From Nostocales cyanobacterium LEGE 12452 (lineage in GTDB: Bacteria; Cyanobacteriota; Cyanobacteriia; Cyanobacteriales; Nostocaceae): a stretch of DNA of 59,613 nucleotides. Made by a program: the position numbers and the translations under genes. Positions 47,736-57,741 of this stretch are shown piece by piece (position 1 is the stretch's first letter; every line of letters starts with the position of its first letter). The notes below the pieces were generated by a model. The model searched no databases, had not been told where the DNA came from, and saw only the letters and a program-made list of their open reading frames with translations. Where the stretch lies: the NCBI GenBank assembly GCA_015206945.1, contig JADEXV010000015.1, forward strand, positions 1-59,613, read 5' to 3'.

Positions 47736-47882
47736 ATGAACAAAAAATGGGCGGTCAAGCGAATCACTATAAACCTGGCATCAAATGAAGCCAAAAACCT
47801 TGAAAAATATTGTGAACAGACAGGCAGGCCAGCAACGGATGTAATTAGAGAACTTATTCGAGCCTTGCCACTGACGAAATAA
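47736..47882 (+). CDS. Small ribbon-helix-helix (CopG-like) protein
   Basis: A 48-residue protein: KRITINLASNEAKNLEKYCE, then QTGRPATDVIRELIRALP, a classic beta-strand plus two-helix RHH fold used by antitoxins and small repressors. An in-frame ATG 27 bp upstream (47709) would add nine residues. It is about 75% identical by eye to the product of the minus-strand gene at 48377. No toxin gene is recognisable next to it. A small frame ending at ~48101 (LRPFTTGATRR, DDTIAIIELHNEE) follows but cannot be supported as a gene. Confidence 0.65.
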   Translation: MNKKWAVKRITINLASNEAKNLEKYCEQTGRPATDVIRELIRALPLTK

Positions 47883-48376
47883 AAGTAGATTTGCGAACGA
47901 TTTTACCTTGGTTCATTTTTAAGATATAAGCATTAGAATTTGGTTTAATTGGAGGTCTTAAATTTAGAAGTAATTTTTTGTAATGATTCAGAGGAATGTA
48001 AAAATTTAGTTTCTGGCGTGCTGCGCCCATTTACGACAGGCGCAACGCGCAGAAAAGAAGATGACACGATCGCTATTATTGAGTTGCACAATGAGGAGTG
48101 AGAGAAGATTTTTTTAGTTCGGTGACTATCCTTATTCTGTCGTCATCTTCGTCAAAAAATAATCTCTAGCCCATATTGTTTCAAATTTTCGCAACCAACA
48201 ACAGCATTGAGGTAGCAAATATACAGTCGTCAGGATCTAATCTATGATTACTGCTTTTGCAATTACTCACGTCAAAGTCAAATTGGAAACCTTTGTCCAA
48301 ATCGGCAACGCCTTCTACTTCAGCTATAACTCTTCTGGACTGGGGCTTTTCAGACTTGGCGTCAATGTTCAGCAGG

Positions 48377-48556
48377 TCAAGGCAAAGCTTGAATGAGTTC
48401 TCGAATCACGTCTATTGGTAGTTTGCCTGTTTGTTCACAATACTTTTCAAGATTTTGGGCTTCATCTGATGCCAAGTTTACAGTGATTCGCTTAAGCGCT
48501 CTTTTTTGACTGGAGGTTGTCAAACGGGGAAATTTAAGTGCAGCAGTTTTATTCAT
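48377..48556 (-). CDS. Small ribbon-helix-helix (CopG-like) protein, paralogue
   Basis: A 59-residue protein whose last ~40 residues (KRITVNLASDEAQNLEKYCE, then QTGKLPIDVIRELIQALP) match the RHH protein at 47736. The ATG at 48556 is preferred to a longer frame starting at 48604. It lies about 500 bp from its paralogue on the opposite strand, suggesting an inverted duplication. Probable DNA-binding regulator or orphan antitoxin. Confidence 0.7.
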   Translation of the reverse strand: MNKTAALKFPRLTTSSQKRALKRITVNLASDEAQNLEKYCEQTGKLPIDVIRELIQALP

Positions 48557-48995
48557 TGATTGATAAGCTAGATATATACAAACTTTCCTTATCAAGATTG
48601 CCAATTCTGAGCTATCTTTACCAGTGAAAATCGAGATTTTGAGATTGAACTTAAGCTTTACGCTCCAAAAGTATTACGTAAAATACGAGGTATTAAATAA
48701 CTAATACATACGTAGTAATTCTCCCATTAGCAAGTGTAATAAATAAACTTTTGGCTGAAGAGATGATATTAGCAATGCCCTACAGCCCAGGTAGCCTTTT
48801 GAGAAGCAACGTTGAATTACTGAGACAAGTGGATATATGACGTATTTTTTGTCACTTAAACTTGGTATCTTACCTGTTTTAAATCCTCAGCAACATGAGA
48901 TTATTCGTTTGCTATGGCTATTACCCCATATCCATAACAACCTAGTAGATAATTCCTTTTAATAAAAAGTGATTAAACGAACAGTGAGTTAATAC

Positions 48996-51900
48996 ATGAC
49001 TTTACAGAATTGGAGACGTAAGCGTGGTGTTGCACTTACTACTAAGGGTTTACAAAAAATTAAAGAAGCAAAGCATCAGTCAGAAGCAAAAGAAAATTTT
49101 GGAAATAGATACACTCTTGAAGAAATGAGTGTACGTTCTGGTTTATATTCCGCCACCATCTCGAAAGTATTGAATCGGGAAGGAGGAGTTGACAAACAGA
49201 CTATTGAGAAGCTTTTTTCAGTTTTTAACTTAAAAATAGATAAAAGTGACTATTCAAGCTCAAATACTCGTCTAGATTGGGGAGAAGCTATCTTTAACTC
49301 AACTTTTTACGGGCGTATAGAAGAACTGATTACACTAGAGCAATGGATTCTCAATGAACACTGTCAATTGGTTGCACTATTGGGAATAGGAGGTATTGGA
49401 AAAACAGCACTGTCTGTAAAGTTTGCTCAGAAAATTCAGGACAACTTTGAGTATGTGATCTGGCGATCGCTACGAGAAGCACCGCCTCTTAAAATTATCC
49501 TGGGTAACTTAATCCAATTTCTATCTGACGAACAGGAAACAGAAAGTAACTTACCAGAAAGTTTTAGCGATCGGGTATCGCGACTACTCTATTATTTACA
49601 AAATAATCGCTGTTTAGTGATCCTTGATAATGCAGAATCAATTCTCCGCAGTGGTAGCCGCGCCGGACTTTATCGAGAAGGGTATGAGGAATATGGTGAG
49701 CTTTTAAGACGGGTGGGAGAAGCAACTCACCAAAGCTGCTTAGTGCTGACTAGTCGTGAAAAACCTAGAGAAATAGCATTTTTGGAAGGACAAGCACTAC
49801 CTGTTCGCTCATTGCCACTGAGTGGATTGAAGGTGGCGGAAGGGCAAGAAATTTTAAAACTCAAGGGACTATCGGCGGCAGAAGATGAATGGAAAGTAAT
49901 GATTGAACGTTACGCAGGCAATCCATTAGCCTTAAAGATAGTTGCCACAACCATTCAAGATATCTTTGATGGTAATATAACTAACTTTTTGCAACAAGAC
50001 ACTGCTGTTTTTGGAGACATTCGCGATATTTTAGAGCAGCAGTTTGAGCGCTTGTCAGATTTAGAAAAGGAAATAATGTATTGGTTAGCGATTAACCGAG
50101 AGTCGATCGCACTATCAGAATTGCGAGATGACATTATATCACCAGTACCACAAGCAAAATTACTAGAAGCTCTGGAATCTTTAGGAAGGCGATCGCTAAT
50201 CGAGAAGGCATCTCTACGGGACGCTGCGCGTAGCTTGCTTCCCGGTAGGGGTACGCTAATGCCAACGCCGACGCTGATTGAAAAAAGTGAAGCACTATTC
50301 ACACTTCAGCCTGTGGTCATGGAGTATATAACTAGTAGATTAATAGAACAGGTCTGTGAAGAAATTGTCACTCAGAATATTCATTTGTTCAGGTGTCATG
50401 CTTTGATGAAGGCTACGGCTAAAGACTATGTTAAGGATACTCAAGTTCGTCTCATCATCAAACCAGTTATAGATGGCTTGCTTCATGGCTTAAGAAGTAA
50501 AAGAAGAATTGAAAATCAGTTAATTCAAATTCTTACAAAACTGCAAGAAGAATCTCCTTTAGAACCAGGGTATACGGCTGGCAATATTCTCAATCTGCTT
50601 ACTCATACAGAAATTGATCTTAGTGGCTATGATTTTTCTCACCTAACTGTTTGGCAAGCGGACCTACGCAACGTAAATTTGCACAATGTAAATTTCACTT
50701 ACGCCGATCTAGCTAAGTCTGTTTTTGTTGAAACCCTGGGGGGAATTCATTCGGTAGCATTTAGCCCTAATGGAAAACTCTTGGCAACAGGAGATACTAG
50801 TGGTGAGATTCGCCTGTATCAGGTTGTGGATGGAAAACAATTGCTTATCGTCAAGGGGCACACAGGTTTTATCTGGCCAGTAGCTTTTAGTCCCGATGGT
50901 CATATTTTTGCTAGTGGCGGTGATGACCAAAAGGTCAAGCTATGGGATACCAATACGGGGCAATGCCTTGCAAATTTGCAAGGTCATAGTGGTGGGATCT
51001 GGTCAATTGCTTTCAGTCCAGACGGTCAACTGCTCGCAAGTAGCAGTGAAGACCATACGGTGAAGTTGTGGGACACTAGCAGCGATCAATGCCTTAAAAC
51101 TCTGCAAGGACATAGTAATCGTGTTACATCAGTCACCTTCAGTACTCAAGGTACTATGCTTGCCAGTGGCAGTGACGATCAAACGGTGAAATTGTGGGAT
51201 ACTAACAGCGGTCAATGCCTCAAAACTATGCAGGTCGATAATAGTGGGAGTAAATCAGTTGCTTTCAGCCCGGATTGTCAAACTCTGGCCAGTGGCTGTC
51301 ATAACCAAATTGTGAGGCTATTTGATGTCAGTACGGGTCAATGCCTTCAGACTTTGTATGGTCATACTGATTGCGTAAATTCTGTTGCCTTTAGTTATGA
51401 TGGTCGGACACTGGCAAGTAGCAGTGATGACCAAACTGTGAAACTCTGGGATGCAAGTACTGGTCGTTGCCTTACCACTCTACACGGACATAATAGCAGG
51501 GTTTGGTCAGTTGCGTTTAGTCCAGAAGGTAAGACGCTAGTAAGTGGCAGCGATGACCAAACGGTCAAGCTGTGGGATGTAAGTATTGGTCAATGCCTTA
51601 AGACTTTTCAGGGTTATTGTAATGGTATCTGGTCAGTAGCCTTCAGTCCTCAAGGTACTACACTTGCTAGTGGTAGTAATGACCAAACGGTAAGGTTATG
51701 GGATGCTAATACTGGTCAGTGCCTCAAAACTTTGCGAGGACATAGTAATCGGGTGACATCAGTAGCCTTCAATCCTCAAGGTACTATACTTGCCAGTGGC
51801 AGTGAAGATCAAACAGTGAAGTTGTGGGATACTAACACTGGCGAATGTCTCAAAATTTTGTTGGGACATAGTAATCGGGTTACATCAGTTGCATTCAGTC

Positions 51901-52589
51901 CCCAAGGTAGTATGCTTGCCAGTAGCAGTGAAGACCAAACAGTGAAGTTGTGGGATACTAATACCTGGCAATGCCTCAAAACTTTACAAGGTCACACTCA
52001 TTGGGTATGGGCAGTCGCTTTTAGCCAGGACAGTGACATGCTGGCCAGTGTTAGTAATGATCAAACAGTAAGGCTCTGGAATGTCAGCACTGGTCGTTGC
52101 CTTCAAATTATGTACGGTCATACTGACTGGATTTGGTCAGTCGCCTTAAGTCCTGATGGTAATACAGTGGCGAGTGGCAGCTTTGACCAAACGGTAAAAC
52201 TCTGGGATGTCAGCACAGGTCAATGTATTGGAACTTTGTATGGGCATACTAGTGGTGTATACACAGTTGCCTTTCTGGATAATTGCACGCTGGCAAGTGG
52301 TAGTGGCGATCAAATGGTTAAGCTATGGGATCTTAACACAAGCAGTTGCGTAACGACTTTGTTAGCACATACCAAGTTAGTCTGGTCAGTAGCATTTAGT
52401 CCCAATGCTCAAACCCTAGTTAGTAGTAGTCAAGATGATACTATTAAGCTTTGGAATGTCAAGACAGGTGAGTGCCTGAAAACTTTGAAAAGCTATAGAC
52501 CCTACGAAGCTATGAATATTACTAAAGTGACAGGTTTAACTGAGGCTCAAAAAATTACTCTGAAAGATTTAGGGGCGGTTGAGAAATAG
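48996..52589 (+). CDS. HTH-NB-ARC-WD40 STAND ATPase
   Basis: A 1197-residue signal-transduction ATPase. The N-terminal HTH-like region (~1-85; [21 protein letters not shown]) precedes the NB-ARC domain: Walker [16 protein letters not shown] (~130), Walker [22 protein letters not shown] and [10 protein letters not shown] helical arm and short pentapeptide-like linker ([19 protein letters not shown]) follow, then fourteen WD40 repeats from ~580, i.e. two seven-bladed propellers with near-identical blades ([10 protein letters not shown]). STAND proteins oligomerise on ligand binding; roles include stress, programmed death or phage sensing. Residues 405-430 come from an inserted repeat (listed separately). 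No effector domain is evident besides the HTH. Confidence 0.92.
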   Translation: MTLQNWRRKRGVALTTKGLQKIKEAKHQSEAKENFGNRYTLEEMSVRSGLYSATISKVLNREGGVDKQTIEKLFSVFNLKIDKSDYSSSNTRLDWGEAIFNSTFYGRIEELITLEQWILNEHCQLVALLGIGGIGKTALSVKFAQKIQDNFEYVIWRSLREAPPLKIILGNLIQFLSDEQETESNLPESFSDRVSRLLYYLQNNRCLVILDNAESILRSGSRAGLYREGYEEYGELLRRVGEATHQSCLVLTSREKPREIAFLEGQALPVRSLPLSGLKVAEGQEILKLKGLSAAEDEWKVMIERYAGNPLALKIVATTIQDIFDGNITNFLQQDTAVFGDIRDILEQQFERLSDLEKEIMYWLAINRESIALSELRDDIISPVPQAKLLEALESLGRRSLIEKASLRDAARSLLPGRGTLMPTPTLIEKSEALFTLQPVVMEYITSRLIEQVCEEIVTQNIHLFRCHALMKATAKDYVKDTQVRLIIKPVIDGLLHGLRSKRRIENQLIQILTKLQEESPLEPGYTAGNILNLLTHTEIDLSGYDFSHLTVWQADLRNVNLHNVNFTYADLAKSVFVETLGGIHSVAFSPNGKLLATGDTSGEIRLYQVVDGKQLLIVKGHTGFIWPVAFSPDGHIFASGGDDQKVKLWDTNTGQCLANLQGHSGGIWSIAFSPDGQLLASSSEDHTVKLWDTSSDQCLKTLQGHSNRVTSVTFSTQGTMLASGSDDQTVKLWDTNSGQCLKTMQVDNSGSKSVAFSPDCQTLASGCHNQIVRLFDVSTGQCLQTLYGHTDCVNSVAFSYDGRTLASSSDDQTVKLWDASTGRCLTTLHGHNSRVWSVAFSPEGKTLVSGSDDQTVKLWDVSIGQCLKTFQGYCNGIWSVAFSPQGTTLASGSNDQTVRLWDANTGQCLKTLRGHSNRVTSVAFNPQGTILASGSEDQTVKLWDTNTGECLKILLGHSNRVTSVAFSPQGSMLASSSEDQTVKLWDTNTWQCLKTLQGHTHWVWAVAFSQDSDMLASVSNDQTVRLWNVSTGRCLQIMYGHTDWIWSVALSPDGNTVASGSFDQTVKLWDVSTGQCIGTLYGHTSGVYTVAFLDNCTLASGSGDQMVKLWDLNTSSCVTTLLAHTKLVWSVAFSPNAQTLVSSSQDDTIKLWNVKTGECLKTLKSYRPYEAMNITKVTGLTEAQKITLKDLGAVEK
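50208..50285. repeat. 78-bp palindromic repeat inserted in frame in the STAND gene
   Basis: A dispersed-repeat-like sequence (GGCATCTCTACGGGACG...CGTAGCTTGCTTCCCGG...) with GGCAT/ATGCC ends adds 26 codons ([15 protein letters not shown], then TLMPTPT and LIEK). LIEK occurs on both sides (CTAATCGAGAAG and CTGATTGAAAAA), as expected from a diverged 12-bp duplication of the target. The reading frame stays open. Confidence 0.75.
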
Positions 52590-52602
52590 GAGTAGACCAC
52601 AC

Positions 52603-53352
52603 TTACTGCGCGGTATATCCCCCATCAATTATCATATTATGCCCTGTAACAAAGGAAGCTACGTCCGAACACAACCATACCACAGCTTCTGCAACCTCCT
52701 CTGGTTTGCCAATACGTCCTACAGGATGCCCAGCTGCAACTTGAGCGAGTAGGTCTGTGGGCACAGTTGCTAACATATCGGTTTCAATACTACCGGGACT
52801 TACAATGTTAAGTCGGATGCCAGATTTAGCGTATTCTATTGCCGCTGCTCGGGTTAAGGCAATAACTCCACCTTTAGTGGCACTATAGGCGGCAGTACCT
52901 GCGGCACCTATCACACCACCAACTGAAGCAACGTTTACAATTGCACCGCCCTCTTGTTTGAGCATCGTGCTAATCTCGTACTTGAGGCAGAGCCACATTC
53001 CTTTGAGATTTACGTCAAACATTTGGTTCCAGTCTTCTTCCGACATTTCAATGAGTGGTCTGAAAATTGCGCGTCCGGCATTGTTACAAGCGCAGTCCAA
53101 ACGACCATAAGTATCCACTGTCTTGTTAACCAACGCTTCCACTTCAGTTGCTCTTGATACATCGGTTTGAACGAAAATAGCCTCTCCTCCTGCCTCTTGT
53201 ATGCGGCGCACAGTTTCCTCCCCCTCGGCAATTCTACGGCTGGCAGCTACAACCTTGGCTCCAACACGTGCAAATGCGATCGCTGTTGCCCGACCAATAC
53301 CTGATGAAGCCCCAGTAACTAATGCTACTTTTCCATCAAATTGACCTGTCAT
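52603..53352 (-). CDS. Short-chain dehydrogenase/reductase
   Basis: A 249-residue classical SDR: TGASSGIGRA cofactor motif, CNNAG, catalytic Ser in NVASVGGV, YSATKGG (Tyr and Lys) and VSPGSIETDM. The pattern AASRR after the first beta-strand leans to NADP(H). It is the last gene of a four-gene minus-strand operon, 15 bp after the GDSL gene, and may reduce or oxidise an intermediate of that pathway. Confidence 0.9.
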   Translation of the reverse strand: MTGQFDGKVALVTGASSGIGRATAIAFARVGAKVVAASRRIAEGEETVRRIQEAGGEAIFVQTDVSRATEVEALVNKTVDTYGRLDCACNNAGRAIFRPLIEMSEEDWNQMFDVNLKGMWLCLKYEISTMLKQEGGAIVNVASVGGVIGAAGTAAYSATKGGVIALTRAAAIEYAKSGIRLNIVSPGSIETDMLATVPTDLLAQVAAGHPVGRIGKPEEVAEAVVWLCSDVASFVTGHNMIIDGGYTAQ

Positions 53353-53367
53353 GGATGTAACTTTCCT

Positions 53368-54369
53368 CTAAATTGCTTTGTTCTGCATTAACTGATAATG
53401 GCGTTGCAGTGCCGAAACTGCACCAAAAGCACTTAAAGCCAACACTCCTAACACATTAGAAGGTTCAGGGATAGACACTGGCTTCAGTACTGAAAACGCA
53501 GATTCTCCAATCAGCCGATGAGCTGCGGTTGTAGGATGAACTGGGTCCCAAAATAAAAATTTGTCTGGATTACAGGCGACTGGTTGGGTGGGCAAATTTA
53601 AGGGCACTACTGACAAGTCTTGTATGCAATAGTTGGTAGCATTTGTCAGACCGAATTTCCTTGGTTCGGCGATTATCTTACTAAATAAGTCATTAACATT
53701 GAAAGAAATAATGTTGATATCAGGATCTAGTTGCTGGTTCAAAAAGTTGATGGTCGCGTTTAAGCCAGAATTATGTGCATTGGTCAATGTACTGAGCAAG
53801 CTGGGTATTTGACTATTGAAGTTTGCAACTGGAAACTTTCCCAAATCTGGCTGGTTAACTACCATAATATTTTGAGCGCCTATGGTAGAAAGCGATGTCA
53901 CTGCTGCTGATATATTTGCAACTGCCTGACTGGGGTTCGGAACACGGCCTGCAAAGTAACTGAAGTAATCATTAGCACCAGCCCATACAATATAGAGGGC
54001 ATTGGGATTAGCAGAAGGATTTTCTGCTGTAAAGCTAGCGATTTGCTTTTGCAATCCGGGGAACTCAGGAACGCTAATGTTATCGACTCCGGTAGTAGCT
54101 CCTCCAAAGGCAAAGTTGGTGCGAGGATTGAAAGATAATCCCAAGTCTTGTGCCAGATATTCTACCCAAACTGGACCATTGGAAAAACGTCCATCAAAGT
54201 ATTTTGGACTTGGGGGAAAGGTTCTATTTGTGACATTAAATGCATTTCCCGTATCAGAAAAGCTGTCACCAAAGACATAAATATCCTCATAATTCTGCGC
54301 AGCTAAGATTTTAAGCGGAAACATGAAAGACAACAAGAAAAATCCTGTCGTCAGAATTGTTTTGTTCAT
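53368..54369 (-). CDS. Secreted GDSL/SGNH esterase with PEP-CTERM anchor
   Basis: A 333-residue exported lipase/esterase. A signal peptide (~1-23; ILTTGFFLLSFMFPLKILAA) precedes block I FGDSFSDTGNAF (nucleophile Ser), GANDY (block III) and DPVHPTTAAH (catalytic Asp and His). The C-terminus is a PEP-CTERM sorting signal: SIPEPSNVLGVLALSAFGAV and a basic end. It is probably processed and attached at the cell surface or outer membrane. It lies between a KASIII-like gene and an SDR, so it may act on an acylated product, but it may also be an independent esterase. Confidence 0.9.
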   Translation of the reverse strand: MNKTILTTGFFLLSFMFPLKILAAQNYEDIYVFGDSFSDTGNAFNVTNRTFPPSPKYFDGRFSNGPVWVEYLAQDLGLSFNPRTNFAFGGATTGVDNISVPEFPGLQKQIASFTAENPSANPNALYIVWAGANDYFSYFAGRVPNPSQAVANISAAVTSLSTIGAQNIMVVNQPDLGKFPVANFNSQIPSLLSTLTNAHNSGLNATINFLNQQLDPDINIISFNVNDLFSKIIAEPRKFGLTNATNYCIQDLSVVPLNLPTQPVACNPDKFLFWDPVHPTTAAHRLIGESAFSVLKPVSIPEPSNVLGVLALSAFGAVSALQRHYQLMQNKAI

Positions 54370-54448
54370 ATAACCACCTGACTATGCTTTAAATAATGGT
54401 GCATATCTTAGCAAGGAATGATACTTCTAGTTTCGGAATTTTTCACTA

Positions 54449-55552
54449 TCAATCAGTTTTATTGACCGGAACAGGGCCTAGCACCACGTCGCCCCAGCGG
54501 ATAACGCTTGCAGAGGCAGAACTAGCTGCACCAAAGCCATAGAGCAAAACCAAGTCATCTTCACGAATTTTGCCTAGTTGAGCAGCATGGTACAAATTGG
54601 CTACAGTTAGTGCTGGTCCAATGTTTGCATAAAGTGGGTAGACATTAATTGTGCGCTCTGGACGAATGCCCAGTACACGTGTACAGAAGCTGGCAAACCA
54701 AGCAGAGGCTGTGTTGAAAATAAAAAAATCAATTTCCTCCAAGGTTATACCAGCAGCAGAAATAGCGCCTTTGCAACAAGTACACAGAAGACTTGCGGCT
54801 GTTTCACTGATCGCCTTGTTTGTACCCTTGCTCACCTGCATACGGAGCTGATGCTTGCCCTGTTCATCCTCCATAAGTTTAAAAAAGAATTGATCGCATA
54901 AACTGCTGGTGTTAACAGTCTTTGTGCCCAGAATACCCTGATTCGGTTTGAGGGAACTAACTACAAAAGCTCCGGCACCGTCGCTAAAAAACCATGAGAG
55001 GGTATCATCTTCATCAAAAAAGCGAGAGTACGTACATGATATTACCACTAGTGCATTGCGGTACCCTCCAGCTTGTACCAAGGCACAGGCAGTTTGAAGG
55101 GAAACTGGGGTACTGGCACATGTTGCATCGAGATTCCACGCGCCACACTGTAGTCCCAGTTCACGAGCAAGGAAGGCAGCATTGCCAAATCCAATTTGTT
55201 CAGGTAAGAAGGAGGCGACGAGCAAGAGATCTACGTCGTCGATAGAAAGCTTTGCTGCCTCGAGAGCATCTTTTGCTGCACGATACTCCAGCGTCAGCGA
55301 TGACTCATTTAGACTTAGCACCCGCCTCTCAACGGTGCCACGAAAAGGGTCTGACAGATAGGGCATCATTTCTAATTCAAACTCGTTGCTGGGTATGCCT
55401 CCTACGAGCGAGAACATCTTAGCTAAACTTTTTTGTTCGGCCTGAGTTACTAGCTCAGGGTATTTTTTTATGTAATAATCATTTCTACGTATAACGCTTG
55501 GAAAGCTCACGGCGAGTGAGCTAATACCTACTGGGGGATGCACCATATCCAA
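54449..55552 (-). CDS. KASIII (FabH)-like 3-oxoacyl-ACP synthase family protein
   Basis: A 367-residue thiolase-fold enzyme. The catalytic Cys145 is in WNLDATCASTPVSLQTAC. The second catalytic region, HQAN in FabH, reads FNTASAW, so the usual His is replaced. The Asn region is YANIGPALTVANLYHA. Loss of His suggests the enzyme is not a standard decarboxylating condensing enzyme and may be an acyltransferase or unusual ketosynthase. It starts 12 bp after the ThDP gene ends, so co-translation and a common pathway are likely. Substrate unknown. Confidence 0.85.
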   Translation of the reverse strand: MDMVHPPVGISSLAVSFPSVIRRNDYYIKKYPELVTQAEQKSLAKMFSLVGGIPSNEFELEMMPYLSDPFRGTVERRVLSLNESSLTLEYRAAKDALEAAKLSIDDVDLLLVASFLPEQIGFGNAAFLARELGLQCGAWNLDATCASTPVSLQTACALVQAGGYRNALVVISCTYSRFFDEDDTLSWFFSDGAGAFVVSSLKPNQGILGTKTVNTSSLCDQFFFKLMEDEQGKHQLRMQVSKGTNKAISETAASLLCTCCKGAISAAGITLEEIDFFIFNTASAWFASFCTRVLGIRPERTINVYPLYANIGPALTVANLYHAAQLGKIREDDLVLLYGFGAASSASASVIRWGDVVLGPVPVNKTD

Positions 55553-55564
55553 TTACCTAGTTAA

Positions 55565-57319
55565 TTAAGTTTTAGCGCCCTGCGAAATTAGACTCTGATT
55601 GCGACTCTCGGAGGGTGGTATCTGAGTGGGGTCGATGAGTACGTCAACTACGAATGGACTGCTCACTGCCATTGCTTTTTCCAGTGCAACTTGGATGTCG
55701 GATTCCTTTTCAACACGTATACCATCACATCCCATACCTTGAGCAATCTCAACAAAATTCGTTGGCGTAATCTTCGCATCCATTCCTTTGAAATTCAGCA
55801 GCGTTAATCCCTGGTCACACATGTTGTAGTACGAGTCGTTAAGTACAATCCAGACAGCAGAAATTTGGTGCTGCACAGCTGTGCTTATCTCGTTATTCAT
55901 AAGCATGGCACCATCACCGACAATTGCGACAGCCTTGCCATTTTTTGCCAGTGCCGTACCTACAACGCCCGTAACGAAATGCCCCATAGATCCGAAGCCA
56001 GTGCTGACCCGAAAGCGGCCTGGTTTAGTAAATCGCAGATGGTGAATTCCCCAGGCAAAGGAGTTACCCGATTCAGCCATTACTACTGCATCGCTTCTTT
56101 CAACAATCACCTGTTGAATCGCATCCATAAGTACTTTGGGCCGCACTAAACTGCCTGTACATGGCTTGATTAAATCAAGTTCAGGTCGAGGCAGCGTTAC
56201 TGCTGTTGGGTTACTATTACTTACAGAAAAATGCTTCAACAGCTCCTTCATGAACACTTTTATGTCAGACTGGATAGCATACGTCTTCGCTTCAGGATAT
56301 GCTGCTCCTGGCACATCTCGGTCAATATCAATATGCAAAAATCCCTGCTGGGGGATTATTGTAGGGTCCCAGAAGGATGTAAACTCACCAAGGCGCGTTC
56401 CCAGAACCAAAGTATGCAAAGGATAGTACTCTTGCATATATGTCAAAACAGATTTGTGTCCAGCAAAGCCCGTGACTCCTACAAATTGTGGATGATCTTC
56501 GGGAAAAATCCCCTTACCACGCGGCGAACACATTACCGCAGCCCCTGTTCTCTCTGCAAGCAGGCGAATCTCTTCGGCAGCATCACGTGCACCGAAGCCA
56601 ACCCAGATGGCAAAGGGCCCTTCAGCCATTAACCGGACACATTCTGCAATTGTTTCTTCACTTGCTGTTGCCACAGCATGAGACAGAGTTACTCGTGGCA
56701 ACGAAGTTGTTAGTGAACTTGTCTGGATATTTGTAGGGATACTTAGATACGCGACGAATCCTCCTGGTTGTGCTAGCCCGAGGGCAAGCCTTCGAGAAAT
56801 CTCTGTGAGTTCATCGCTACATTCGAGATTAGTCGCGTAATGGAATATTTGCCCTGAAGTAAAAATACTTGTGCTGGGCATAGTGTATGCGCTGGTTTCC
56901 TGGAAAGCCCAACGTCCCCGCTGTGGTGCTGAGGTTGAAGCTGACACAAGAATTACCTTAGCGCCCTCCCAACGAGCAGCTAATAGCCCTGTCAAAGCGT
57001 TGGTGATCCCTGGACCAGTTGTAGTGAATACCACAACCGGGCGATCGCTAGCAAAGTGCGCCTCAATGGCTGCAAAAGCGGCTCCGGCTTCATGGCGAAA
57101 GTGTAGCACCTGGATGGAACTTTGGTGTAGCGCAGCCCACACTGGCGCGATCGCACCTCCCGATACACCAAAGGCATACTCCACTCCCATCTCTTCCAAG
57201 ATTTTTACTACTGCTTCCGCTACCGACAAAGTTTCGGATGGCTTGCTATGAGATGGCTGTTTACTTGAGTCTAATTGTTTAGTGGTATTCGCTTGTGTAT
57301 CCTGAAATTTAACATCCAT
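55565..57319 (-). CDS. Thiamine diphosphate-dependent enzyme, acetolactate synthase-like
   Basis: A 584-residue ThDP enzyme. The N-terminal PYR domain has the activating Glu77 (HFRHEAGAAF) and GPGITNALTGLLAA. The central domain follows, then the PP domain with ThDP motif GDGAMLMNNE...NDSYYNM. A ~30-residue polar N-terminal extension precedes the core. It is similar to acetolactate synthases and benzaldehyde lyase-type carboligases; housekeeping IlvB is unlikely because no small subunit accompanies it. It heads an operon with KASIII-like, GDSL and SDR genes, suggesting acyloin or alpha-hydroxyketone chemistry (inference). Confidence 0.87.
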   Translation of the reverse strand: MDVKFQDTQANTTKQLDSSKQPSHSKPSETLSVAEAVVKILEEMGVEYAFGVSGGAIAPVWAALHQSSIQVLHFRHEAGAAFAAIEAHFASDRPVVVFTTTGPGITNALTGLLAARWEGAKVILVSASTSAPQRGRWAFQETSAYTMPSTSIFTSGQIFHYATNLECSDELTEISRRLALGLAQPGGFVAYLSIPTNIQTSSLTTSLPRVTLSHAVATASEETIAECVRLMAEGPFAIWVGFGARDAAEEIRLLAERTGAAVMCSPRGKGIFPEDHPQFVGVTGFAGHKSVLTYMQEYYPLHTLVLGTRLGEFTSFWDPTIIPQQGFLHIDIDRDVPGAAYPEAKTYAIQSDIKVFMKELLKHFSVSNSNPTAVTLPRPELDLIKPCTGSLVRPKVLMDAIQQVIVERSDAVVMAESGNSFAWGIHHLRFTKPGRFRVSTGFGSMGHFVTGVVGTALAKNGKAVAIVGDGAMLMNNEISTAVQHQISAVWIVLNDSYYNMCDQGLTLLNFKGMDAKITPTNFVEIAQGMGCDGIRVEKESDIQVALEKAMAVSSPFVVDVLIDPTQIPPSESRNQSLISQGAKT

Positions 57320-57741
57320 ACAAACTATACTTAGGAATAATTTCCTTTTTTGAATAACTATTATCCCACACCTAAACGTAGTAACATTGTAATATCAATG
57401 TAATGTAAATTTGTTTGGATAACGCCCATACAACTTCGGTTAGCACTGCTCTCTAACGCAGGTATAACGGTAAAACGACCTTGGCGGTTCACTTTGCCAA
57501 TATTTGAGCAATCTATAAGTTCCGTGTTGGCCTGATATAGAAAAAATGTTCAGAGACTTCAAGAACAGTGGATGTGGCAATGCCTGCGGTGGTCACAGAG
57601 CGTAGACGTACCCCTCCGGAGAAGCAAGAGCAAGCTACGCGGAGCATCTCGTGGAGAAGTGCGGGCTGCGCCAACGCAGATGGGTTCACCTGTATTTTGG
57701 TTTGTGAAAACTGAACACTATTAGCTCTGGAGTATAAAAAG
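57320..57741. other. Divergent intergenic region with palindromic repeat
   Basis: Promoter region between the ThDP operon and the HAD gene. Positions ~57597-57682 carry a repeat of the GCGTAGACGTACCCCTCCGG / AGCAAGCTACGCGGAGCATC type, related to those inside the MAPEG and STAND genes. No gene seen. Confidence 0.6.

Noticed and set aside
48244-48396. 50-codon frame on plus strand
   Set aside because: No domain and it overlaps the end of the RHH gene on the other strand; kept only as an idea for toxin testing.
55565-57319. ScyA of scytonemin biosynthesis
   Set aside because: ScyA is also an acetolactate-synthase-like ThDP enzyme, but no ScyB, ScyC or other scytonemin genes are adjacent.
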